DNA from: Leptasterias polaris
Taxonomy: Eukaryota; Echinodermata; Asteroidea; Forcipulatida; Asteriidae
Direction: 5' to 3'
Assembly (NCBI GenBank): GCA_037783415.1
Contig: JAZGTN010000054.1
Location: 310,001 to 374,000, forward strand
DNA length: 64,000 nucleotides
Notes under the pieces: model-generated
Databases searched by the model: none
What the model saw: the letters and a program-made list of their open reading frames with translations, nothing else
What the model was told of the DNA's origin: nothing
Translations under genes and position numbers: made by a program
In this document: positions 11,451 through 23,903 of the stretch, piece by piece
Position numbering within the stretch: position 1 is the stretch's first letter
How the letters are laid out: each line of letters starts with the position of its first letter

Positions 11451-12474
11451 CAGATGTCACCAAAATTGTGGGGACAGAAAAATTAAACTTTGCAAGGCCA
11501 ATTGAGGGCGCCCTTTAATCTCGCGCGCGTTTTGTTTGATGACATAAATATTATACACCGACGACCGGTTAAGTTGTCTTGTCTCCTTATCTCATCTGCA
11601 TGGGATGCTGCTGCATTTAAAGTTCCATTTTAACTAGTTAACTAGCTCTGTTGTCAGTCACTCAGTCGAACTAGCTCTGTTGTCAGTCACTCAGTCGCTG
11701 TCACTTGTCAATGAAGTAAAGACGTTCCCCGTCTGTCTCCGTTCAGGTAGCTGACATGTACACAGATGTAGAGGAAGAGAAAAAAGATGAGAAGAAAATG
11801 GACTTTGTGTGTGTAATAATGAACATGATGAACCAGCCTCCACTTTTTCAGTTCACTCACTTTTTTCAGTGTACTTAAGTTGTTCTATTTTTATTTTTAT
11901 TGGTTTAACCATGGAGGTAGCATGTTTTAATTGTTTTGGTGACGACTTTCTGTATTGATGTGTTCAAGAAAACGAGAACATGGGAATTTTTTCTTTTCAA
12001 GCACAGCCACCAGTAAAAAAAACTAGATCCATAGCATGCACAAAGTCGTCCCCATAAAATCAGCAAGCTCATCCAATCTGGTTTTTACTTTATTAAGCAG
12101 TTTTAGCGCTGTTTGAACATGTCTTCTTCACTCTTCTTACTATATACTAGTCAAGTACGTAGTCTTGCACCTTCACCTTCACGCAACTTGAACACTCAAG
12201 TTGGGACCAGTCCCAACTATAGTTGGTGCGATTGTCAAGTTGGGGCAGAACAGTCCTATTGACTTGTTGTAGGGCCAATTCTCTGTGCCTCCTCTGTCCC
12301 TCAATCCAAGCATACAAAAGAAGCACAGTTGGTCCTAAAACAGCGTGAATGTTAAATTTACAATGTACTTAAATTTTACAGGCAGCAGTGAAAAGCCTTT
12401 AACACAGTCAAGGTAGAAGAAGGTACATGAAGAAAGAATAGTTTTGCAGCAGTTGAAGCTATTGATTTTCTAGA
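11451..12474. promoter_or_regulatory. Probable shared DDX59/POLI divergent promoter region
   Basis: DDX59 is transcribed leftward and POLI rightward from this interval. It holds a CpG-bearing patch (CTCGCGCGCG at 11519-11529) and a direct duplication of about 29 bp (11638-11695). A candidate donor (CGTTCAG then GTAGCT near 11740) and an acceptor-like TTGATTTTCTAG just before the POLI start suggest that POLI also has a spliced 5' UTR. No TATA box is convincing. Confidence 0.45.
11638..11695. repeat. 29-bp direct tandem duplication
   Basis: AACTAGCTCTGTTGTCAGTC and the nine bases after it occur twice back to back without a visible mismatch, in the probable promoter or leader of POLI. Confidence 0.85.
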
Positions 12475-15400
12475 ATGGCTGAAGATTTTATCCATGAAGA
12501 TGAGGAAGATTGGGCAAAGCCTGTGGAGAATGTGACATGTGCTGTTACTCCCCAAAAGACCATCCAATCAAAAGGTACTGTCAACTGTTTATATATCGGG
12601 CATGATGTTCTAGACCAGATTGAACTCCTCTGTTGCGCGACGTGCAACAGACACTGACGTCCTACCTACCAGGGCTAATATTCTTCCTATTTTTTAAAAG
12701 TCTGTTTTTCTGATTTTGTTGGTATGCCCTTGGAAAAATTAGAATTTGTTTTATTATTAAGCCCTGAAAAGTCTTTTTCTTGTATACTTTTCAGGGCTTA
12801 TTAATACAACATTTTCTGATACATGGTGTAGTCTCTAATGAGAGTGTTGGAGCCTACACCATAGGTCAGGCTCAGCCCTCGATAAAATGTCCAGCTACCT
12901 TTATCCAAGGACCAAATATAATGTTTAAAAGGGTAGTTTTCTAATTTATACATGTAGCCAAAGAACATTTGTGCAGAACTTAATGAGAGGTCACTCACAG
13001 AAATTTGCTAAATTAAGGTCCAAACTCCACATCCGTAAACACTTCTGCAGCCAAAGAAGAGTGGTGGATAGTTGGAAACAACTACCTGAGAGTGCCATCA
13101 AAGCCCCAACACTTCTCTGCTTCAAGCAGAGTCTTAGTAACTTGGGTTTTTAATGGGCAAACAAGCCTCCATAACACTGCAACATTTCTCATCATAACTA
13201 CTGTAGATGATAGTGTGTTCAAGGTGAAATGAGAGATTGACCTGGTTTGTTCATTTTTGACACTCGCAATACTAATGATTTATTTAAGGAAATTTATCCA
13301 TGATAAATTAGTTTGATTTATAAGAAAAATTGTTCTTCATTCGACTGCAGGGTTGTCCGATAATCAACAAAGAGTGAATGTGAATCAACAGTTTAATCAC
13401 GACAATCACAGTCGAACTATTGTCCACATTGATCTTGATTGCTACTACGCGCAAGTTGAAATGGTCAGAAATCCGTCTCTTCGATCTAAACCACTTGGTA
13501 AGTCTTGCATTCAGAGAGGGAGCTCTTCACCATCTTGCATTAAGTCAACTTTGTTGTGCATTGTCTTTGACTCATCTGTCATCAGCAGAACAAGATCATT
13601 CAGAAATTAAAATCATGTGTCCCTGTTGAATTACTGTACAGAAAATGTTTCATGTTGACGAATTGTTTCCCTCGGCTTTGCCTCAGGAACTAAAGTTTGT
13701 GAACTTCAACCTTCGGGAAGCTACATTGACTGTTCACCCTCAAACCGTGTGATATTTGCTTACTACTTCATGGAATTTGGGCACTTGTCCATTTTGATAA
13801 ACCAAGTAGATGGGCCTGCTTTTTTTTTCATCAGGTATACAGCAGAAGTATCTGTTAGTGACTTGTAACTACGTGGCCAGGTCTCAAGGTGTGACTAAAC
13901 TAATGAGAATAACCGAAGCATTAAAGAGATGTCCTGAGTTGGTGATCGTTAGTGGTGAAGATCTTACACATTACAGAGAGATGTCATACAAAATCACAGG
14001 TTTGTGTACATAATGAAGCAAAATACAACAGTAGACCATGCAAGTCTTGTGGGTATTTTGGAATTGGGTCATGGTGTAGGCTCCAATACTCTTATTAGAG
14101 AATACACCATGTATTATAATCATTCCTTTCACATGTAAAGGAAACAACATTTCACCCTTTAACCCTCCTACTGTTCGCAACATTTTCAAGTGAGTTGACC
14201 AACCATTTGAAACCATTCAACTGCCAAAGTTGTGTATGGTGGCACAACTGTGCACAGAACTTACTGTGTACATGCATTCCTTCATGGTATCATATTGCAA
14301 GGCTGGCATAGCTTATCTATCATTCAAAACCACAGTGAATGGTATTGAATGGTCAGACAGCAAGAGGGTTAAACAGGTCACAATGTTTGAATATAGTATG
14401 AGCCTTGCATAGATACAATATGTAATTATTACAATTTACCCATTGGCTAGGTTCAATAGTTAAAAAGTGAACATTATTTTGATATTAGTATTCACCAAAA
14501 GAATGTTATCCTTGTGTAGAAAAGCTAAATGAAGCTTTTAAGGTAGGTTCATACTTTGTAATGACCCCGAACAAAAAAAAGGTGTAATTTCTGTCCAAAA
14601 GCTTTCTTGTTATAAACATAGTACATGTACATGTAATAGTGGTAGGCATCATGTGAAATTACTTTGTCTGAAATGCCTGTGTTGATTAGAAGTCAATAAA
14701 AGTATGTCAAAAAACTTGTATTTCCAAAGGTTGCCTTAAGGCGAGTTTTAGAGGTTCAGATTTCTGTGGTGTCCGTTTGTGAATGCTGCAGCTAGAGATG
14801 CAATTGGTACCCATGTCACTATGCTAGCTAAACATGAATGGGTTCCTTGTTCTTGATAAAAATACTGTGACAGATTTTGCTGTTTTCTCAGCATTAGACA
14901 CTGTATTCAGCTGAAACTTTCACAGGTAACTTATATTGTATCTTTATTGACAATTTGGCCTATAAATCAGCATTACGTTGACAAAAGTCAATCTATGACC
15001 CTACCTCTAACCCTAACCCTCCCTAACCCTACAAATTCAAACAGGGTAAAGTGCTTAATTTTTTTAAGGTTAAGTACAGTGAAGTTAGGATTGGGTGTTT
15101 GATTCTGTGGGATTGTGTATCCTTGCTGACAAGTAATGGTGTTTGAATTTGATTGAGTGGGTATGGTGGATGTGTGAAATGTACATGTCTGGCATTGCTC
15201 TTTCCTCCATGGTCTAATGAGATAGTTGTTGGATTATGTTACGTTGGGTACTGTGTGATTTCACTGATCAAATTTTGCACATGCCAAGTGTACACACTCC
15301 AACAAAATCAAACAAAAAAGGCCTGTTGGAGTTTGTTAGGTTGTGTATCGTCCCCCTAAGATTGGGTACAGTTCCCATCTCATGGTAGTATAAGCTGTTG

Positions 15401-18400
15401 GAATGTGTTGGGTTAGGGATGGATTCTAGTAAAAATGCTTTGGGAGTTAGGGTTAAAGTTTGGGTTTTAGGACCAAGGATAAAACAATGACTCAAGACAA
15501 TCAGATAGTAAAGTTGGAAACACGTCTCAATGAGTAGAACAGATAATTTATGAAAAAAAACCCCTTATATTAGCTTGGATCTACTCTTATATATATGGTT
15601 ACACACTGATACTCTGTGAATTGTGAGTGAAGTAGAAAACATCAAGACAGAAACCTCAGGTCTTTCCATAAGGTCTCGGGAAGAAGGTTGATCGTTTAAA
15701 ATTTGAAATTAAGTTCTTTGAAGCACAGGATTTAAAGTTATCTCATGCCCCAGGTTATAACAGTATATACAACCATCATGGAAAGTCTGGATTGCAACAA
15801 GGTTATTCCTCAAATCCCATTACATGATTGCACTTATGAATTTATGATACCATTTCAGGCAAGGTCTAATGCAAAGTCCTTAAGTATGGTAAACGCTTTC
15901 CTCTTCTTTTTAGGGGTTCTTCATCAGTTCAGCCCCTCAGTGGAAAGACTGGGATTTGATGAGAATTTTGTTGATGTTACTGGCCTTGTTGAAACACGCT
16001 TACTGAAAGGAGGTGTTGAGGAAGCTGGAGTTATTGGTCATCAATACGGAGAAAAATCATCTGGTATGGGCACAAATGTCAACATACTCTACTAATACTG
16101 GATACATATGAGTGCATTGTCGCAGAATATAATCATGCGGTGAAATCTGGACTATTCCATTAGGAGAAGCCGAGTGAAATAGGAAAAGCAAGATTTCACT
16201 GAGTGATTATATTCTGCGACAATGCATGAATAGAATGCATTCAATATTTGTTTTATATTTACACACATAGATCGTTGTCATTTGAAGTGTTTTTCACAAT
16301 GAGCACAAAAAAGATAGATATAAAAATTGAAGGAGTATTAACGACAAATTGTTATGTGTTTTTTAAATTTCAAGATTTTTGTATAAATATAATTTTAAAA
16401 GAAGAATTGATTACATTGAAAAACTTAGTCTTCATTCAACGTTTTTTGCTCAATTTCAATTTGGGCGAGACGTGCTCAGTCTATGAACGGCAAATTTAAA
16501 CATGCAATACTTTTTAAGTCAGGCTCAAACCTTGATTGTTACTCAAATCGTAAGCCTAAATAAACCTCTTTCGTTTTGTATGTTCTACACACAAGAAACA
16601 TTTCATAAAGAACTGAAAAGATCAAATGTCTTCCTTTCCTTTTCATCTGATCTGTAGAATCATAGAATTCTCTCTGTAAATATTCTTCTTAGGATTGGAG
16701 TCTGTCCTCACCAGGCCACATCACTGCACCTGTGGATGTCATCGTAGACTACTCATCGGCTCTCACATTGCCCAACAGATGCGGCAAGCTCTAATTACAC
16801 AGCTGGGTTTGACGAGCTGTGCTGGTGTAGCACATAATAAGCTGTTGGCTAAACTGGTTGGGACAACTCATAAGCCTAACGACCAGACCACTCTATGGCC
16901 GTATATGACCAGTCATCTTATGGGACGCCTTACTAAGGCTACACAAGTTCCAGGTAAAGATAAAATGACTAACAACTTGTCACACCAGTATTTTAGGTTG
17001 TTTTAAATGAGATATCGTCTAACATTACAAGGCCAGACAGCCACTTTGAGGTGAGCTAGGGCTACACTTAACTGATTTGGGCTGTCGACTCAAATCAACT
17101 GTCGCCATCGGCACGTTGCCACCACTCCTGCGGTTGAAACGGGGTTTACCCCCTTCTCAGTCCGTAAGGATGTAGGCATGGGTATAGAGCAGAATGCATT
17201 ACCTCCCCAACTTGTTATGAAGCAATAATGGTTAAGCGCCTTGCTCAAGGGCACAAGTGTCATGACCGGGTATCAAACCCACACTCTGCTGCTGACAACA
17301 CCAGAGCTTGGGTCCGGTGAACTAGAAAGCTTGGCCACGACATGCCACAATGGGATTCGATCTTGTTGCAGTAATGTCTTTGTAAAAAACAAAATGGTGT
17401 TCACACAACACCAATGGAGCTAGATATGACCTTGTTACAGGGAACTGATAATGCATTTTCAAGCATCCTTGATACGAGCTCTTAACACGTCCGTCCCTAA
17501 AGCATGGGTAAAGTATGACCCTTTATGCACTGAAACAACAAAATATAACATACTTTGATATTTTACTCTTAAAACAAATTCAAAAATTTATTTGCAGATT
17601 TGTAAGAACGTTGGTGTAATTTGTTAAAAAGTAAACTTTCGGATTGCAAATCTATTTTTTTTCTTTGGGGCTTGTTACGTACTGAAAAGCACGACAGCGA
17701 TATTATATAAAACGGGACAAGAACAAAAGACCTTGTAAGTAAAAGCACAGAAGCAATCAATGAAATACATTCAAAATGATATTTAATACATAAATCAATA
17801 AGCAGAACAATGAGTTAAAGCAAGATTAATAACGGTAAAGCCACATACATTACAAAGCAGTTAATAAAGCAGGATTTAAGCAAAACAGAGGCAAAACTGA
17901 ATGGTAAGCCGGCAAAGATAAATCAAAGCAAATTAAATAATATTTACCTTAAGGAGGCTGAATATGCCCCCGCCCAGTCAGTCCCCTAACAAGATTTAAA
18001 TAGTGCAGACGTTAGGCCCAGCATCTCCAACAGCAGCCCAAGCCCACAGTAGATCAGCCCACAGTCACAGGTCGACTCGGGAGTTCAGCTCGGAAGCCAC
18101 GACAGTCCAGAGTCCGGTAGGTCACTCTTGGCCACGATCCACTGGTGGAGAAGGAGTCGTCGTCGAAGACGGAGGAGATGCGGGCCCAACGCTGCACCAT
18201 AACGGGTCGTACAATTGTGTATGCCTGCATGGGCACTGACTGAGGACCACACAAGATGTGGTCAAGCCTTTTAAAGGGTCTTACCCGCGCATAGCCACAA
18301 AGACATTCCATAAAAGAAAAGGAACAAGTGGGGAGGGAAGTATGTCAGGAATGGGGTCGTAACAGGCTATTTACCAATTATGTAAATCTTAAGATTTTAT

Positions 18401-21400
18401 GGATATATTTCTTTATTTTAGGCATTGGTCATTCAACTGGTAAAAAGCTAGCTTTGTTGGGGATAACAACATTGACTGAACTTATTGAAGCACCATTCTC
18501 ATTGCTAAAGGATGAGTTTGGTTACCAGACTGCCTCCATAATGCTGAAATTGTGCCAAGGAATTGATGAGTCACCAGTGATACAGTCTGGTCCCCCTCAG
18601 GTATGTCCTTGTTGTTACATACAGACAGACCAGAGACCAACCTTTGTTTACAAAAAGAGACACCATGTACATTCCAAGGCGTTTCTGGCAGGCAAGATAC
18701 TACCCCGATCATATGGGAAATTTTACATTTTGTGTGATAGTTTCCACATAGACTCATATCACAAGTAATAGAAAAATAACAACTGAACTAGTTTTGATAA
18801 GTGCCCCTTTAAGTTAATAGAAATCAATTTCCATAAAATATAAGATTGCATGTGTTCTTTGATTGGGCTGTGTACTAATCATGCCTGCAGGAAGTCCATG
18901 GCTCTGAGCCTCTTTTGTAAACGTGATGTTACCTTTAAGTTCAGGAATTTAAGGAATGGAGAGGGAGGGATAGATTGTGGTAAAATCACAGTCTATATGT
19001 TTTAGGTCATGTTGTTATAGAAGTAAGAGCAATAAATATTAAACATGATTCTTTTACAAGAGCGAAATGGGGCTTGGTCTGGGCCAGCCTTTCTGCTTCA
19101 TGTTCCCCTGAATTAGATATTTCATTTTTATGATTTCGCTTTCAGTCAATAAGTGATGAAGATTCTTTCAAGAAGTGCAGTACTCTAAAAGACGCTCAAC
19201 TCAAGATATCGACACTACTAAAGAGCCTTTCCCAAAGGTAATCAAGAAGAGATAGAACTCAATATAGCACTCAAGTTGAATTTTTTTTTCTACGACCTTG
19301 TGCTTAAATCAAATTGAATGCAATTAAAAAGAGTTTTATGTCAAACAAACTTTGGAACGTTCAAGGATGCTTTTATTCAAAACCATACATCCAGTGTAAC
19401 AAAAATTTAATTGACCAACTTCGAATGAGTGTACATGTACATTCTCATAACATGAGACCAATGATCTGAAAAAATGAGGAAAAAACCCAATCTACTGTTC
19501 CTGCTGTAATTTGTACAGCATTGGAAACTAGACTATTTTATATGTTACGTACATAGTCATGGGCAATTCTTTAAATGACTTCTTAATTTCTTACTGGAGA
19601 AAAACTGCTGAACAAATTTAGCTACTAACAAGCATGCAGTATCATAAAGAAATTTGTATACAATACATCAGGCTGGCAATCTCTGTTGTTAAGCAAATTT
19701 TTCTAAGCTTTTGTATGTTTTTCAGCGCAATAAAGTGGTTCATGGGGACAACAATTCCACAAAGCTGTTAACCGCTAAACTCAATTCAGTTTAAATCAAG
19801 AATTGTTACTAAAGTGATGATGTCTGTGGCAGGTTATTGAAGGATGGTAGGCAGCCCCATACATTAAGACTTAGTGTCAGGAAATACTCCAAGACACATA
19901 AGTGGAGCCGTGAGAGCAGACAGTGTTCTCTACCTGATGGTATGCTACACTCATTGAAATCAGGTAAATAGTTAAGAAATAAATAGTAAACTTGCGGGAA
20001 CAACCATGTGTACATCTCTTTTGGGAGGAGTGTCGGCTCTGAAAAAAACCGGTGTTGTCTAGACATTTCAAACAGTATACTCTGCTCGTCTTTGTCTCCT
20101 GAATACGAGTATACTGTTCGAAAATAAAAGACCACACCGGCTCTTTTCAGAGCCAACGCTCCTCCCAAAAGAGATTTGCACATGGTTGTACCCGCAAGTT
20201 CACTATTTATAGTTATTTCTGTAGGGACACGGGAAAGAGTCCGGTCCTCTATTTAAAAAGGACGAGCAGTCACCAGAAGAACAATACAATAAACAGCAAA
20301 TTCCATAAGATGACATGTAAAATATAATCTCCTGTACTGATTTTAATCCTTCAATGCAATACAGCACATTGAATACAAAATAGCATATAATACAAATGCA
20401 CACAGTCACTTTGTAAAGCTAAAGGGCAAAAGGTCAGCACAACACGAGGCTGGCTACACACACAAGTTTACAATATATACCGATTGAAATAGCCCTATTA
20501 AATCACAATGTTTCTCAAAACAAAATACAATTTAATACTAAGTGATACTCACAGAGAGTTCTAAGACATTATCCCTCACAGATAAATAGTATGTGGAGCA
20601 TGGCCAGAGCCATGCTCCCCACAAAATGGAGAGAAATGGAGACCAATTATAATGTGCTCTCTCGTGATCAAAGCTACAAAAGGAAAAGAGAGTGAATCTA
20701 CAGGTCAACTTTTTACTGTATAAACACCGAGGGCGCACTTGGGCTCCCTACATTTATTATTTTCCACACCATGCAAAGCTTCAAATCCAACTTAGGTAAA
20801 TAGTTATTAATACTTAACACTTGGTCTTGTGTGGAGCCCCATTGGGGTCATCAGATCCCATGAAAGTTGGGTTCCTGTTATTAGACTCTGCACCTTGATG
20901 CAAAAGGACAAGTTGTTGGAACTTTTAGTATTTCAGCTTCTTTGTAATTTGAACTTGAATGTTTTCTGTTGCTAGTCGATTGAATTCCTTTTTCTTTTTG
21001 TCTACAGATGAGGCAACAGTTCTTGACAAATTGCATGACCTTTGCTCAAGTCTTTTTCACAAGATGGTTGATGTATCCCAGCCTTTCCATCTCACATTGA
21101 TCAGCGTGGGCTTTGCCAAATTCCCAACCCCATCAACCAAGACAAGTGTTTCCGACATCAGTAAATTCTTCACACCAAGATCAGGAAAGAAAGGCATAGC
21201 CAATGAATCCATCATTAAAGATACTTGCACTTGCAGGACAGGTGCTGGTGATTCTAATCGATTGGAAATTGAGCAAGAATGTCAGGACATGTTCAAAGTC
21301 CACACCAAGCCATATGAACTCCTCTCCAATGATGTTATACAGGAGGATAGCGTGGTTTCCCCAAATGGGAGAGCCACTGTTACAGCATGTTCCCATACAA

Positions 21401-22278
21401 AATCAAATAATAGAGCTAAATTAACGCAAGATCCCTTTTCTCAATCAACAGTTTCTTGTGTGTTGAACAAAATACCTGTGACGAACACAAATAGAATCCA
21501 AACTTACCTTCAAAATGAATGTGATATCCAGTCAGTGAATAAGAAATCAAGTCCTTCATCATCAATTATTAAAGCAGAAAACAAATGTATGGAAGGCAAC
21601 AAAACTGTTTCACCTAAGAAAGGAACCTCATTCTTTGCACTAAAATCCCATACTATCCAACCGCAACTGATTGACTCCAAGACGTCTGTATTGGAACATT
21701 TCGGAAACATGATGGATTCTCAGAAGGAAGACAAGGTGGTTAGAAATTCATTGCCTTTTCTTAAAGATGGACTTTGTCAACCAAGTACATCCTCACTGCA
21801 AATATCGAATGATGATGATTCTCATGGACACTTTGAAATACCACAGGAGGAGAATGAAGAATGTGTTGATAATGGAGAAGTAGATAACGTAACCCATCAT
21901 GAAGTTCCACCACACATAGACCGATCAGTGTTTTTAGAGCTTCCTGCGGACTTACAAGAGGAGATATTGAATGATTGGCGGAAAAGCAACACTTCGCCAT
22001 CAAAATCCAGCATAGACTGTGAAACACCGTCTTCATCTTCTGAGATTAGGCTTTTGGAGTTCCCAAATATAGATCATTCAGTCTTTGAAGAGCTTCCTCC
22101 AGATATTCAGAAGGATGTTTTGGAGCAACAGAAGCAAAAGAAACGGACTCTGGCAAGTACATCTCCTGCTTCTCAAAAGAGGACGAGTAGAAAGAGACCA
22201 AGAAATGCAAAAACATCATCAGAAAAGGGTAATGGGGCAAAGAATAAATGTATAAAAGACTTTTTCTGTTCGAAATAA
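12475..22278 (+). CDS. POLI: DNA polymerase iota (Y-family translesion polymerase)
   Basis: Nine coding exons: 12475-12574, 13351-13497, 13835-13999, 15914-16063, 16693-16953, 18422-18600, 19146-19237, 19833-19963 and 21008-22278. They join in frame to 831 codons plus stop (human POLI is about 740). The catalytic acidic residues are in VHIDLDCYYAQVE (Asp61) and RLGFDENF (Asp153-Glu154). The thumb-type helix-hairpin-helix is in exon 6 (GIGHSTGKKLALLGI), and the little finger is in exons 7 to 9. A PIP-like box VSDISKFF (456-463) follows directly. Two ubiquitin-binding motifs lie near 712-729 and 763-780, each with the key Leu-Pro. The C-terminus ends CIKDFFCSK, a second PIP-like sequence. The role is lesion bypass by insertion opposite damaged bases, recruited by PCNA and ubiquitin. 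Conservation with vertebrate polymerase iota is strong throughout the catalytic part. Confidence 0.96.
12819..12863. repeat. 44-bp imperfect palindrome, copy 1
   Basis: GGTGTAGTCTC and GAGCCTACACC flank a short loop. Essentially the same sequence occurs inverted at 14071-14115, so it is a dispersed hairpin repeat in POLI introns 1 and 3. Confidence 0.6.
12965..13153 (+). mobile_element. LINE reverse-transcriptase C-terminal fragment
   Basis: The frame reads RGHSQKFAKLRSKL, then a segment with SQRRVVDSWKQLPESAIKAP, ending at a stop at 13151-13153. This is the usual last 50 to 60 residues of jockey/CR1-like ORF2 proteins. Only the end survives, inside POLI intron 1, in the same orientation as the gene. 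Confidence 0.65.
14071..14115. repeat. 44-bp imperfect palindrome, copy 2 (inverted)
   Basis: The reverse complement of the repeat at 12819-12863 with a few substitutions, in POLI intron 3. Confidence 0.6.
15003..15033. repeat. Interstitial telomere-like CCCTAA units
   Basis: Four imperfect CTAACC units in POLI intron 3. A second short run lies at 62372-62391. They are too short to indicate a telomere. Confidence 0.6.
16113..16226. repeat. Fold-back repeat GCATTGTCGCAGAATATAAT
   Basis: The arms at 16113-16146 and 16193-16226 are inverted copies with a few mismatches, separated by about 45 bases. It resembles a small MITE in POLI intron 4. Confidence 0.65.
16240..16485. mobile_element. Diverged relative of the 23904-24606 TIR element (right end)
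   Basis: The end GGGCGAGACGTGCTCAGTCTAT resembles the terminal CGCGAGACTTGCACAGTCTAT of the intact element, and the AT-rich stretch before it aligns loosely with the internal sequence of that copy. The left end is not defined. Confidence 0.35.
17165..17345 (-). mobile_element. tRNA-Leu-derived SINE, antisense copy
   Basis: On the minus strand the segment has a head resembling tRNA-Leu: CTCAAGCTCTGG around the anticodon arm, a long variable arm, and a B-box near GGGTTTGATACCCGG. A tail follows (CTTGAGCAAGGCGCTTAACC). A related copy lies at 23150-23400 and a plus-strand copy at 40557-40680. It sits in POLI intron 5. Confidence 0.65.
17673..18364 (-). mobile_element. Solo LTR, Ty3/gypsy-type
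   Basis: A 692-bp block starting TGTTACG and ending CGTAACA, flanked by the 4-bp direct repeat GGCT (17669-17672 and 18365-18368). Terminal TG..CA inverted ends and a short target duplication are the signature of an LTR. No internal gag-pol is present, so it is a solo LTR left by recombination. I read it as minus strand because TGTTACGACCCC is the commoner start and a TTTAAAAGG box follows it, but orientation is uncertain. The segment is more GC-rich than the surrounding POLI intron 5. Confidence 0.75.
19978..20214. mobile_element. Fold-back MITE (AGTAAACTTGCGGG ends), copy 1
   Basis: A nearly self-complementary element in POLI intron 8. The arms run from AAATAGTAAACTTGCGGG inwards through GGCTCTGAAAA to a small central loop. 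The same family occurs at 26932-27175 with cleaner ends. Non-coding; the open frames on both strands are translations of the two arms. Confidence 0.85.
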
Positions 22279-23140
22279 AATGTTAACTTTTTTAAATTTT
22301 GTTTTATTTACACCCAAGTTCAGTAACACAATGCTGGTGCATGCTTGTTCTTTTTTTTGCACATCAAACCAAAAGTGAATTAGTTCTGTCCTCGGACCGT
22401 TACGGTGTTACATGGTTAAATATTAATAAGGTATAGACCTTTCTTTGATTGATGAACATACCGTGCTAGTTGGCTTGGATGGCAAAAGTTTAGCAAAACA
22501 TTCAATCGTGCTAACAGATGTTTTGACCAAATTCAACATTTCTGCAAACTTTCAATTAACAATTAACAATTAACTTTCAATTTGTTTTCAACAAATTCAA
22601 CACTACTTTTGAATCTTTGTGCGACACTGTTACAAACTGTGGTTATCTGTTTTTGCTTTGCAGTCATGGCTTTCCTATAATTTTCCAACCTTTGTGGGCA
22701 AATACTTGGGCTGTGACTTTGCAATAGAAAGGCCTATTGGTTGTTGGAATACCATCATGTGGGTATTCCCAACATTGCTGAGTGTTATCAAAGAGAAATC
22801 AAATATTTACCTTGCATGATGTGATTTGTTAGATGTGGTCTTTGAAGTTCTTAAAAGTGTAGGTATTTATAAAAAAGGTCGAGATGATGGATGTTTTTAT
22901 TTTTCGGATAAAACTTGTTAATAGCATGATAGCAATGCAGTAATAATTAAAATACCAATAGTGTACATATCTACCATTAAGGTACTCGAGGGGCTTTAAC
23001 AAAAATAAACATATTATTTCTGATTGATGCTGCACCTTACATGTATATGCCAGAAACACTGAGGCAAACCCCTGCTCTTAGCAATAAAGGTAACTGCGTT
23101 CTTACATGCATTGTACAACGCAAGAGGCCAACAGCTTTAT
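22279..23140. other. POLI 3' flank, no gene seen
   Basis: AATAAA overlaps the POLI stop codon (22274-22279). A direct duplication of TTAACAATTAACAA type occurs near 22556-22575. Nothing else is recognisable. Confidence 0.6.
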
Positions 23141-23149
23141 GTGGCATCC

Positions 23150-23400
23150 GAGGGACGAAGCAATAATGGTTAAGTGTCTTGCTTACAGACACAATTGTCA
23201 AGACTGGGACTCGACCCCAGACTGTTGATCAGAAACACCAGAGCTTGAGTATGGTGTGCTTTACTGCTCTTCTTCTTCTTCCTTGGAAGACACAGTGCTG
23301 CTTCATTAAGGAAGATTACCGCACTGCAGTTGTTGAACACATACATGTACACATGTATGTTGAGCCATAAGCTGCGACCACTGGACCAGGTCATGCCATG
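23150..23400 (-). mobile_element. tRNA-Leu-derived SINE, antisense copy, diverged
   Basis: It contains CTTGCTTACAGACACAATTG, GACTCGACCCCAG (B-box complement) and CACCAGAGCTTGAGTATGG, matching the SINE at 17165-17345. A ten-base TC-rich expansion interrupts it. Confidence 0.55.
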
Positions 23401-23903
23401 ACGATGGTAACTACACACTGAAACCAAAAGCCAAACTGATTTTTGCCTTGATATGTATATTATTGAAGAAAATCCAAGAAAATGGGCTCAGCTTGATTGC
23501 TAGCTTTGTCCAAAATCAAATTTTATGAGATAGAAAGACGACACAATTTTGGGTTGATAGTTTTAGTAAAAAACAAGTTTATTATACAACTCATATGAAT
23601 GGTAATTATTTGTCATTGTATCATACAAATTCTTTATCTTCTAAGATATTCACTCTCGGCTTATTTATGCAAAATAAATACATTTTAAAGAAATAATTAT
23701 TTTATTAACTTTGTTAACAGCAAACATTTATGACAATGTTGTGAACTGAAGGACAACACAAAAGTTTTTCGTTTGTTATATAGGTTGTTGTAGTTGCATG
23801 TGTTGATCAGGAAAATAGATTGGTGTACATTTTGAAATCTGCATTATGTAAATATAAAATAATAGATGTACACATTCCCTACTGGCTTCATATGTCCTGA
23901 ATA

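Noticed and set aside
15003..15033. Telomeric repeat or chromosome end
   Set aside because: Only a few imperfect units, inside a POLI intron.
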